64,000 nucleotides of DNA from Blumeriella jaapii (lineage: Eukaryota > Ascomycota > Leotiomycetes > Helotiales > Drepanopezizaceae): the NCBI GenBank assembly GCA_009599575.1, contig VWND01000029.1, positions 186,001 to 250,000 of the forward strand. The letters are read 5' to 3'. Positions 23,401 to 33,417 of this stretch are shown here, piece after piece. The position numbers and the translations under genes were made by a program. A model generated the notes under the pieces. The model worked only from the letters and a program-made list of their open reading frames with translations. It searched no databases and was not told where the DNA came from. Within the stretch, counting starts at the first letter, position 1. Each line of letters starts with the position of its first letter.

Positions 23401-25436
23401 GCCCGGCCAAAAAATACAGAATGATATTGAAGCAGGTAGCAATCAGAAACTTGACGGGGATGTCTGCCACGATGCCTGCCATGGCCTCCGTGAACGGGTG
23501 ATAGAATGCATATGAGGCTTGCTTCTCGACGATGGGACGTTGGCTGTACAAAGTGTTGATTTCCGAGATGGCGATGAGAGCGTTGAGCAAGACGGCGAAG
23601 AAGAGGACACCACCCTTTTGGAAGAAACTGGCCGAGTCGTTGCGAGTGCCGTAGAAAATTGACCCGATGATAAGAGCCATGACAATCTGTCCGATGATGG
23701 TGGTTACAGTCGACGTCTTGTCGTTCCATAGACGCTGGTAGGCACGCTGAGTGCAGTATTTGATTTGCATAGGAATGCTGACGGTGTATGGAGATTCGGG
23801 CCGGACGTGCTTTGCCTGCATCCCTTTGCGACTGGCAGTGAACTGATTCAGAGTCTCGTCGCCGCCAAACTGCTCTTCGTGGTCCTTCATCTCTTGCTTC
23901 AGGGCCTTGCACTGAGCTGACTCCTTCCAGTATCTCTCAAAGTCTTCCGGCGTTCGGGGAACCTGCGTTTCCATGCCCTTGCGTGCCATACGCTCCGATG
24001 GATTGGTCACAGAAGTCAAGAAATCCCCTGTCGTTTGCCTAGAAGGACACTCCCAGCCCATGTCCACGAAATACTGTTTTGCCTCGTCGCAAGGTCCAAA
24101 GTAGATCTGTCGGCCTTCATAAAGCACTACGGCCTTGTCAAACTCATCATAGATGGCTTGCGACGCCTGGTAGATGGCAACCAAGTGGCACGCTCCACTG
24201 AGATTCGCAGACATGCGGAGAGATCTGGTAAACTCTAGCGCGGTAGCAGCATCAAGTCCTCGAGTGGAGTTGTCCCAGGAAGCGATTGGTGATCCAGCAA
24301 GCGCCATCTCTGCTATGCTGACACGCTTTCTCTCTCCTCCAGAGACTCCTCGCACAAAGTCGTTTCCAACTTTAGTATTGTAGGTGTGTGACAGGCCGAA
24401 CACGGTCATCACCACTTTGGCCATGTGCTTAGCCCAGTCCTCGCGTTTCAATCCTTCTATCAGGCGTTGTTGTGGCGTCCTGACACGAGCTGCAAATTCC
24501 AAAGTCTCTCCGACCGTGAGATGCGGAAAGTGCTTGTCGACCTCTTGGTTGTAGACGAGTTCTCCTCTGAATTGCTTGATCATCTGCTTCTGCGAAATTC
24601 CTGTGAGAGCTTTAGCGAGCCGAACAAAACACACAAGCGAGATTCACGCGTCTATATACCGTTGTAGTGGACCAGAGACTGCTCCTTCATGTCCAAGCCC
24701 GTCAGTTCTCCCATCAACGACTTCAACAAGGTAGAGCATCCACTTCCGGGTCTACCCACGACCAGCATCTCTCCGGTCTTCAGGCACCCCTCAAAGTCAT
24801 TCAGAATGGTCTTCTCCGGGCCCTTTCCGAAGAACTCCCCAAACCGTAGGGGTGCAAACATGAGGGACCCGACATTCTTCTGCAGATTGATTGCGGATCC
24901 AGAGCCGCATACCTTCAGGTTCTTCCAGACGATACCGGCTCGTCGTTGAACCACGTTATTCTGCTCCATCAAGCTCATCAACCTATGTGGCGGTGAGTAA
25001 GCGATACCACAGAGAATAAGCGAGGCTATGTTTACATTCGGGTCCATTTATACACATCGAATTCGGGCGAGTCGGGGTCCAGAACTGGGTCTCCGATGTT
25101 CACCCCAGCAAGTGTATCCTGCCTCTCCATGGCCCCCGTCGTCGCGGTGTTCGTCCTCGTCAATGCCCCCCTACCACTAAACGTCGTCGCTATCCTCCTC
25201 AGCTCCTCGCGGTCTCCCGCGATGACAGGCTGGAATTCCCGTCGATCTCTCACTGACTTGGAAGTCTGGACGCGCTCCAGCCGCTCCTTGTCGTCGATAT
25301 CGGTCGAGCTCTCATGGCGGAACGTTTGAGGCCGCTCAACCTCGTCGTCTGCGTACCCGGGATGCTCGCTTTCGCCACTGAGGATGTTCTGCGTCCGGAT
25401 GGGCGCAAACCCGGCGTTTTCGCCGTCTGATGCCAT
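20406..25436 (-). CDS. PDR-type (ABCG full-size) ABC transporter
   Basis: Pleiotropic drug resistance exporter, plasma membrane, (NBD-TMD)x2 layout, about 1,430 aa. The start at 25436 gives [12 protein letters not shown] and a charged N-terminus. NBD1 has the PDR-typical Walker [14 protein letters not shown], signature [14 protein letters not shown] and the degenerate [10 protein letters not shown] segment. TMD1 starts near [19 protein letters not shown]2 has a canonical Walker [16 protein letters not shown], an altered signature [15 protein letters not shown] and Walker [22 protein letters not shown]2 follows, ending in a basic tail ([13 protein letters not shown]). This pairing of degenerate NBD1 and NBD2 motifs is normal for PDR proteins. 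At least five introns fit, about 24984-25037, 24604-24660, 23286-23335, 22966-23120 and 20863-20930. Substrate unknown; azole or toxin efflux is only a family-level expectation. Confidence 0.95.
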
Positions 25437-27465
25437 TGTTCAGAGCTGGAATGCGTCGTGCGGGAAGTGATGAAGAGTCGCTCGGCACCTTGACTCCTAA
25501 TATCGACTTGCACCAGGAAACAAGAAGTAGTAGGACCAGGAAAAGGCACAGACTTTCGCTCCACGCTCGAAGGACGGCGCAGACCGGCTATTTGGTATGC
25601 TTTCGGGCTTTTGACCTGAATCGCTAGTTGGCAGTTAGTCTAGCGGCGCAGTCATTGAGGTCATCAAAGATATGGTGCGAAGCACTTGGTAGCTCTAACT
25701 AGACCATCGTGTCTGTCTACCGTGCCGGGTCGGCCGGGCAGATTATTGTTGAATTGAAGATTACGATATGTTGTTGCTGCTGTTGCTGCTGCTGCTGTTG
25801 TTGTTCTTATCTCCCTATTACTTGCGACGTCCTAAGACATGGACTTCGGCTCATCGACATGGCTGGGGTCAGGAATGCAGCGATTGGCCATGTCATACGA
25901 ATCTGATTCAGCACGGTGCGTCCACTTTTCGATGTGAAGCATGGCATTGATGGCATGTGCTCGGTGTATACTACACCAACGCCCAGCAGCATTAGCATCA
26001 GTATCAGGTCGGAGTGCGGATTGCGTAGTTTTCTGCTTGTGATAATGGAACAAATTGATCTTCTAACTCGGGTACTATCAAGTCTATCGTTTCTAAATAA
26101 TGCTCAGGTCTTATTACATGCTTTGCTTGAAGTCTTTAAAAATCATACTTATCAATTTTTGGAAGATTTAAGATCGTAAGATTTCAAACAGAGGAGCAAA
26201 TTCTCGGCGACTCTAATGTAACTGCTTGAAGTCATGCCATTTACTGTACCAATTACTCTGGTTTCGAGAAGTCAAGCTCTTATACAAACGCCACAATCCC
26301 ATCAACCAGATCCAATTTCCTCTATCCCAACTCCCTCGTTTAAGCTTTCCATCGGACTTTATGTTGATCTGCACTAGGATCCTCCGCATGGTCCAGATGC
26401 CGATCCAGATCCCCGTTTTCGCTTTTCGCATTTTGAATGCCGAGGGATGGATTGACGTCGTGTTAAGAAAAAGGCGCGCCGACGTCTCCAGAGTTCGAAC
26501 CAGGAATTGGAACTATAGGCCTGGATGCAGAGGCGTAGCCCCATAGGTTTTCATCAGTCGGCTTGTGGTTTCTGTTCCCTCTTCCGTCCTCCGCCGCCGC
26601 GTACAGAATGCTGTACATAACGGTACATCAATAAATATTTAGGGCCTCGGGCCGGATACAGGAGCCTTTCGCTCACAAGACTTGACACGTCGATCCTCTA
26701 GAGTCGGTAGTGCCAGTCCGTGAACCGCGAACTCATGAAATCCGCAAGAGCAGTCCTATTTTCATGCAAGCATGCCACGCTTGAAGCTTGAACGATTTGC
26801 CGCTAGCGGTCCTTGCTGAATCGAAGGTACATACCTATCTTTCCATCTTCGTGACCAGCTTCATAACCAGCAATTGAAACCGCCGTGTTCTTGTCTGGGT
26901 TTTATTAGCACCGCACCGTATCGAATCGCAGATCTACGCCTAGCCAGCCCGCGGGAATTATCGCCGCGTCTAGCAACCGCCACAGCCTAGTGTCGTCAAC
27001 TAGCCAATGTGGTTACAAGACTCCGCCTGGCATTCTTGGCTCTCTGATCTAGATCTTTGGTTTGAGCTTGGAAGTTGGTCTTGGACGCCTGGGTTGCAAA
27101 ACAATCAATTTACGAGAGGCCCCTCACTCACTTGAGCGTGCGTTCGATCCACACAACATGGATAACAGAATACGGTGTCCTGGAATCGTTGTGGCTGATA
27201 TACTACGTAACGTTCAGGTGTTCGCGTCGTCGAGCTGTAGTGGTTGCTGTGAAGGTGTTTTACTAAATATTGACTATGTTCAATATCAGTTTATGCATAG
27301 AATACATATTAAAATGCAATACACGCTATACAACATAGGATTATCCGTAGCATTATTACTTTTCCAAGTCCAGGCCGAATGCACCCCTGTTCTGACATGG
27401 CGTAAAAAGATACCGCTGTAGTATCATAGTACTACGGTATTCTCGTTGTTACAGTACCTGTCAGA
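25437..27465. other. Gene-poor stretch upstream of the ABC transporter
   Basis: About 2 kb with the ABC transporter promoter at its left end. A CTG/TTG trinucleotide run lies about 25768-25806. No gene can be supported. The only item of note is a short frame at 27317-27421 that starts like a signal peptide (MQYTLYNIGLSVALLLFQ) but stops after 34 residues. Confidence 0.5.
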
Positions 27466-27466
27466 A

Positions 27467-27800
27467 GGTTATTGCACCCTCCATACAGCCAAGGTAGACG
27501 CAAAGTAGCCAAGCTAGACATTTGTTTAGTATAGCAGTTGAACAGAAATTTTTGAAGTTATTGCTGTTTTTTTTGGCTGCTTTTATTTTAGTCTTTCGGA
27601 AATAATTCTATAGCTTTTACAAATCGCGTTTGCGTAATTTTAAAAAAAAAACAGCTAATCGTTACCAAAAACTTTGATAATGCAAAACGAATGTAAAAAG
27701 CGGCTACAACGCAGTTAAAAGTAGGCAGATTTTGCTACATTCATTTAAGTAAAATCTAGCTTGGCTGTGTTTCTTTTATCTTGGCTGCCTGGGGGAAATA
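27467..27800. mobile_element. Inverted-repeat (MITE-like) element, copy 1
   Basis: About 300 bp bounded by inverted repeats built from AGCCAAG motifs: cagccaagg and tagccaagctaga at the left, tctagcttggctg and tatcttggctg at the right. The outer flank ttgcaccct on the left matches, inverted, the gggtgcaa beyond copy 2. No ORF inside. Target duplication not identified. Confidence 0.6.
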
Positions 27801-28184
27801 CAAATTTACAATGCAAAGTGTTTGATCGGCATTAGCCAAACTTGGGTTTACGCGCACCCACCAGAATTGTGTATTTTTTACCTGTAGAGCAAAATAATTC
27901 ATAACTTGACAAAGTCCTTTGCTGTAGGATTTACAACACCGTTTTTTGCTGTAACATCTCGGCCTGATGGCCCTTGATTTCTTTCAAGCTCAGCCTTTTT
28001 TGGCATCTTTCCTCCGCTTAAGTGCATACATCACGACAAGTCTCCTGGTGGAGCCTCTCCATCAACTATGAAGCTCATCTGTTTTGTATGGAAAGCTCCG
28101 TCCCTTGAGCAAACTCCGTCTTCTTAAGTTATTGTACAATACCTGCCAAAAGGTTGCACCTTTTCCGGGCACTCGAAGTAAAGG

Positions 28185-28375
28185 ATGATAATGATAATGA
28201 TGATGATATTATTTAACGTCTGGAGGGGGCAGTGAAACTGCGCTACCTCGAGCCTTCCGCAGAGCATTGGAAACATGCCAAGCTGGGGATTTTTATGTAC
28301 AAGAGACCTTCGAGAAATCAGTTACATGAAAGAAATGTGTGACAAATGGTCCGCTATCTGAGCCTTTTTTTTTAC
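28185..28375 (-). mobile_element. 5'-truncated LINE 3' end, copy B
   Basis: Same sequence as copy A (about 16604-16800): on the plus strand a GATAAT-type tail, then ttaacgtctggagggggcag, agagcattggaaa, caagctggg, ending near a T run. It sits between the two inverted-repeat elements. Confidence 0.6.
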
Positions 28376-28732
28376 AGGCGGGATGATTCTCCATTGAGTT
28401 CGTAAAGCCACTTTCGATAAATCAGATAACCAAAGCTGGCAAAGCTGAGCGTGTCTTCAAGTCATACAAACCGGCGAGTCAAGCCAAAATAAAGCGTTGT
28501 TAAATAAAAACAAAGAAGACAAAAAAACACATTATCAATTCTACAAAAGCCCGAAACCGTTAATACTACAATATTTGAAAGTGTTCCCCCGGGACGGCAG
28601 CACGCTGCCCCGGAGCTTACCTATGACAGGTAGACGAGTAAAACTCGGTGGCGTAAAGCAGCTCCGCGAACTGATCCGCGTTCAGTCTTCGCAGATAGGT
28701 GAGAGCTTTATTGTCCGAAGGCCGAAGCAAAG

Positions 28733-29113
28733 GGAACGTAGCCAAAATAAAGTTCTTGGCTGAAGTAAATGGAACGTAGCCAAGATAGATTTAATACAGC
28801 CAAGCTAGATTTTAATCAATACAAAGCAGCAAAACCTCTCCACTTTCTAAATGCATTATGGCCGCTTTTTACGTTCGATTTGTGGTATTGTTTTTGATAT
28901 CGATTAGCAATTATTGTAGAAAATCACGCACACGCGGCTGTAAAAGCTAATAAGGGATTTTGGAAATATCAAAACCAAAAGCAGTCCAAAAACGTTCTTT
29001 TGGACTTTTTCCGCTTGCTAGACTGAGTTAATTGAAATCTAGCTTGGCTGCATTAAAGCTAGCTTGACTAGATTGCGTTTATCTTGGCTGCCCCGAAAGG
29101 GTGCAAAAACCAT
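28733..29113. mobile_element. Inverted-repeat (MITE-like) element, copy 2
   Basis: Ends carry the same AGCCAAG-based inverted repeats as copy 1: tagccaagatag and cagccaagctag at the left, tctagcttggctg and tatcttggctg at the right. The right end is followed by gggtgcaa. The interior is AT-rich and non-coding. A further single motif (agccaaaataaag) at about 28481 hints at a larger or nested element. Confidence 0.6.
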
Positions 29114-29324
29114 CCTTGTCTCGAGGCATTCTGATACACAACGATAAAATGGGCTATGATTTCAAACGCAGCAGGTTTTAGAATACGAAAAGGTCTTGGA
29201 AATTGGCAACTATAAGAAGATTGTCGAGTCTTCGAGAAAACCATTCGCCTCGATACAGACTAGCATCACAATCTTTCCCAACGACGAATACTCCATCCGT
29301 CAATTTCCAGCAAAATTTGTCAAA

Positions 29325-29660
29325 ATGCGATTTTATATCACGATTGCCGTTTCTTCATTATTCTTCGCCGGCCTGCCGCGAGCCGAATCGAGCTTGCAAC
29401 CCAAGGTTGGCTGCTCTATACAATCCACCGGCAACTATTCGAGGTGCGAGCAAAACAAGCAAACCGAGCAAATGTTTTGTTCGCAAGATCCCAACATTTG
29501 CAAACGCGTCGAAACCGGATTGCCATTGGTAATGGATTTCGAAGACGTTAACGACCTTCTCACCGGGCTTAACGAGGAGGCATGCTACAGAAGAACCAGC
29601 GGTTCTCGCTGCACATTAACGGCGCAATGCTGCCCAAGAGTTGGCCCGCCCCAGTCTTAG
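29325..29660 (+). CDS. Small secreted cysteine-rich protein, candidate effector
   Basis: Intronless, 111 aa. The frame is open from 29196, but the Met at 29325 (context tcaaaATGcg) starts a good signal peptide: MRFYITIAVSSLFFAGLPRAES, with cleavage expected near Ala-Glu. The mature part of about 90 aa holds eight Cys (VGCS, SRCE, MFCS, NICK, EACY, SRCT, QCCP), an even number as in disulphide-stabilised secreted proteins. A TATAAG-like element lies about 115 bp upstream of this ATG. I do not recognise the family. Small size, secretion signal, Cys content and location in repeat-rich, gene-poor DNA are the usual profile of fungal effectors, but that role is an inference. Confidence 0.65.
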   Translation: MRFYITIAVSSLFFAGLPRAESSLQPKVGCSIQSTGNYSRCEQNKQTEQMFCSQDPNICKRVETGLPLVMDFEDVNDLLTGLNEEACYRRTSGSRCTLTAQCCPRVGPPQS

Positions 29661-30600
29661 ATATGAATGAGCATCCATGAAAATGAGGGACGGAAACGAA
29701 AAAGTCGAGCTGGAGGATCGAAGATGACAAAACGTGGCTGGAGGGAAAAGCATTGCTTATCTTCTGACGAAGCTCCATTGATGCTAGACATGATATCGTT
29801 GTTGATGAGTTGGAAGCAAACTGCTACGTTGACATCAAATGAAGTTTAGGCTGATTTGAAATTGCCGACAATCGTTAATGTACTTCAATTTTGCTTCTGC
29901 CTAGAATACCTGACTATCTTACCGTATGCAAAACCAACGTACTCTGGACCTAAGCCCTGAGCCACGCTATCAAGTCCCCATCGTCTCAATGCGTGTCTCG
30001 CTCCCTACCCAGTGTTCTTACACGGCTCTTCTTCGCCTTTCTTCCCATTTTCCTTCTCTCTTTCGCCCTCTCATAGCTGTAATCGAGGAATAACTAGCTA
30101 CCTCACCAGGGTACTGTAAAGCGGTTAAGCATTATGCCCTGTCAGAGCCCCCTCCAGGGGTCTGGGTCAAACCTACAAGTAAAGATTATCAGTCTACATA
30201 TACTATACTGTATTTTGCACAGCACTGTACACGTACTCCGTACGACTCTGAAAGAGCCGCGGGGTGCTGAAACGCAATCCGAAATGCACATGACATACTC
30301 CAGTGATATAGAAGCCACTGCGTTGCACTGTCTCTTTCGTACAACAGCGCCGAAAAGCGTACCAAGGTAGGGAGAGTCGAGCAGACATTGTGTCAAATGC
30401 AGAGGGAGCTTGACCAGCTCGAGTTTGGTGTAGGGATGAGGGATAAAACTTGATCGCTGCACCTGCGCATGCAAGGAAATGTCCGAGACGGGCTTTCAGA
30501 TACTTATAGGTACAGAGTAGGTACTTCTACGATCCATCCCATCCAATCCAATCCCGAATGAAAAAGAGGGGGGGGGGTTCACGATGCAAGCTCACTCTCT
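29661..30600. other. Intergenic, no gene seen
   Basis: Downstream of the secreted protein gene. Only short low-complexity or random ORFs; no repeats shared with the rest of the window noticed. Confidence 0.4.
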
Positions 30601-30685
30601 CTCGCTTATTTGTTTACCTATTCATACCTGCGTCAGCCGAAAAGTGTTTTCGTCTAGACTTGCCTACCTGCCCACAAATAGCCGA

Positions 30686-31005
30686 TGCGAATTCCCAAAC
30701 AGCGAAACGACTCTCTGCCAGTGCCTCAACCGCATCGCCTCTGCGCTGTACCTCGTACACGAGCTGCGCCTGGTCGGCTTCGGCTCCGCGCTGCAGAATG
30801 CGCTGCTGAGGCTCTTGGGAGTCGAAGCGCACGCAATGAGCCGGGCGTACTGTGCATGGTGTGTCATCTTCGCACCCGTGGTGAATGCGATCGCAGCCGT
30901 GGCAGAGAGGTGAGTTGGTCGAGGGAGCGTGAGGTTCGCGAAGTGGCTGGAGGGTGAGAGTTTGTTGTTGCTGAGTCGTGTGAGCGCGACGATGGCTGTA
31001 GGAAG
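30686..31005 (-). pseudogene. Possible Cys-rich exon or gene fragment
   Basis: Minus-strand frame open from about 31005 to a possible donor (gggcag/gtaggc) at about 30680. A Gln/Pro-rich lead-in is followed by CHGCDRIHHGCEDDTPC and then a hydrophilic, helix-like stretch (QRILQRGAEADQAQLVYEV). The Cys/His spacing could bind zinc. There is no ATG in the frame and no partner exon I could place. Local GC content is higher than in the flanks. It may be an exon of an unrecognised gene, a gene relic, or chance. Confidence 0.3.
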
Positions 31006-31029
31006 ATGGGCGCTTAGTAAGCTTAGCGA

Positions 31030-31052
31030 CCCCCCCCCCCCCCCCCCCCCCC
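31030..31052. repeat. Poly-C tract (about 23 C)
   Basis: Uninterrupted C run in intergenic DNA; length likely uncertain. Confidence 0.8.
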
Positions 31053-32541
31053 TTTCTGTTCTATATTAAATGCGATGAAATAACTAACAGAGATATCAAC
31101 TTGAAGAATTGGGTAAAGCAGTGCCAGTACTTTCTGTTCTGATACTTCCTAAGCCAAACTTGCACTTTGCGCAGTGTACGCAATCGACCTGGCATAAGAC
31201 GTATAAAACTGTCAGTTGGCTTTTGAGAAACCAGCCAGCCACTTCGCATTCCCAATTTATTACTTTACGTTTATCAAATCATAAAATTACAACATCAAAT
31301 CGCCGATATTAAAAACATTCGGGTTGTGCTGTAAGATAACGATATGCAAGCTTCTAAAACTTTGGATAGGTACCTAGCTTTGTATCGAATACCTGTTATT
31401 CACACAATTACAATTCTTTTCGAGTAAACCGAAAATCGGATCTATCGCGTATTTTACAATACTAAACTTTTGAAATAGTAATCGTATCTCAGATCGGATC
31501 TAACGTAATTGCCTACCTATTAGGTAGGTACCTAATTATATCAAGTCCGCGTTAATCATCCTCTTCTATCAGAAAAGCGCCAAACCCAACCCGCAAAATT
31601 GAAAAGCATTATTCGCAATTCTATATTATTAAAAAATGTCCCGAACACCATTTCAACAATGCGCATACCGAGTTAGTTGCGTGTTATACTGTACTGTACA
31701 AGGCCCATCTTAACGTGTGTCGCGCAAATAACAAACTGTACGTGAAGATGCAACACAACAATTTAGCTTCCATTTTGAAAGCTTTCCAAGTCGATGCCTT
31801 TGCTACCCATCCAACAGTTTTCTGTTTCAAAACGGAAGAGGGAGGTAGTTTCGCGAAGCACATACTGTAGGGCGTGCACCAACGCTTGTTGCATCCCAGT
31901 TGACTGACTTGGTTGGCTTGCCATATGTATTCCTCGACACGCACGAGTATACGTGTTCCGTATGGTAGATGTTCCATTCTTGTGGCCCGCCGTCCTTCGC
32001 GGCGCGAAGGGAATAGCTGTAGGTGATACGGGATACGAAGCTTCAGCTTTTCCTATTCATTGGGTAAGCTCTTATTCCCCAAACCTGGGCCGGGAACGTG
32101 AAATACTCGCAATCAACTCCACGAACCCCTGGACACGTCAAATCAGCTACCCCGTCTCCGTGGAAGCGACCTACGGCCTCGGGCCGCCGCGACACCAAGC
32201 CAGCCATCGTCACCGGAGAGGAAGAATGTGGTATTGTTACAAACAGCAGCAGTAAGCGTTTCAAGCTATGTCATCAAGACCGTCCATCCCCAAGTCTATA
32301 GGTAAGAACAAGAGCCATCGATCGTCTCATCCGAGAACTTCGTCAACCGTACTCGACCGAGCCATTCCATGCGGAACCTTTGACAGCAAATAAACACGCA
32401 GAAGAAGAAAAAGCGTAGGATATCTCCCCGTACACCACCAGTTTTCTTTCCCACCCAGCCCACAACAGAAGAAGAAAAGGAGCATCCGAGAGAAAAATGT
32501 AGCGGCAAGGCCGTCGGCTCGCATCGCTTGTCGAAATGACT
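31053..32541. other. Intergenic, AT-rich, no gene seen
   Basis: About 1.5 kb between the poly-C tract and the H2A.Z 3' end. Short ORFs only. The TAGGTA-type runs (about 31520-31535) are not a known element. Confidence 0.4.
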
Positions 32542-33417
32542 TTATGCCGCGCCATCAGCAGCCTGCTTCTTCTTCTGTTCGACTTTCAGGAGCAGCGCGC
32601 GGTTGATGTGGGGCAGGACGCCGCCAAAGGCAATGGTGGCGCGGATGAGGGTATCGAGTTCTTCGTCGCCGCGGATCGCGAGCTGGAGGTGGCGGGGGGT
32701 GATGCGCTTGACCTTGAGATCCTTGGCCGCGTTCTACAGAAATCATGGCATTAGCGCGGCGCATGCTGGCAGACCCAGGACAGCGACTCACTCCGGCGAG
32801 CTCGAGAACCTCGGCCGTCAGGTATTCGAGGACGGCCGTCACGTAGACGGCGGCCTTGGCTCCGACGCGCATCTTGTTCTGGGTGTTGTTCTTCAGGAAG
32901 CGCTTGACACGACCGCACGGAAACTGTGATGACTCCACGTTAGCAAGTGCAGGTTTGCGCGTGCGCGTGCGCGTCGCGTCGCCGATGCGCGCCGGACCGG
33001 ATCGCGGTCGGATTGTCCGGATGGGGGGAGTCGGGGATGTCTTAGGTTTGTTGATATGCCGGCGCGTCGCAATGTGTCGGAATCGTGAGCAGTGGAAGGG
33101 CGCGGGTGCTGACCTCCCACCAGCCCAGCATCCCCGGCGCATGGCCTTCATCCCCAGATCGACGACGGCCGTATGGTGCCTCTTGCTTGCTTGCTGACGG
33201 TGTGGGCGCGTAGAGCCCCGACTCGACCATCCCACCGGCGCCTCGCACATGGCGCGCGACGCATGCGATGCCTCGCCCAACGCCCGATGGAGCTCTGCGC
33301 AACACTCACCTGAAGCCCAGCCTTGCTGGAATGGCTCTGCTGCTTCTTCCCGGCATCGTGACCACTCTTCCCCCCCGATGACTTTCCGCCCGATGATTTT
33401 CCCTTTCCGCCGGCCAT
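32542..33417 (-). CDS. HTZ1: Histone H2A.Z
   Basis: Variant histone H2A.Z, deposited by SWR1-type remodellers near promoters. Exons 33310-33417, 32792-32923 and 32542-32733 join in frame to 143 aa. The Gly/Lys/Ser-rich tail ([16 protein letters not shown]) is followed by [17 protein letters not shown], then [40 protein letters not shown] and [20 protein letters not shown]. The [11 protein letters not shown] and GDEELDTLI signatures separate H2A.Z from canonical H2A, which has FPVGRVHRLLR and NDEELNKLL. Intron 1 is long for this genome (386 bp). The C-terminus ends [10 protein letters not shown]. Confidence 0.97.

Noticed and set aside
26461..26545. tRNA-like sequence with gttcgaa
   Set aside because: The presumed T-stem arms do not pair and no acceptor stem or anticodon arm can be drawn.
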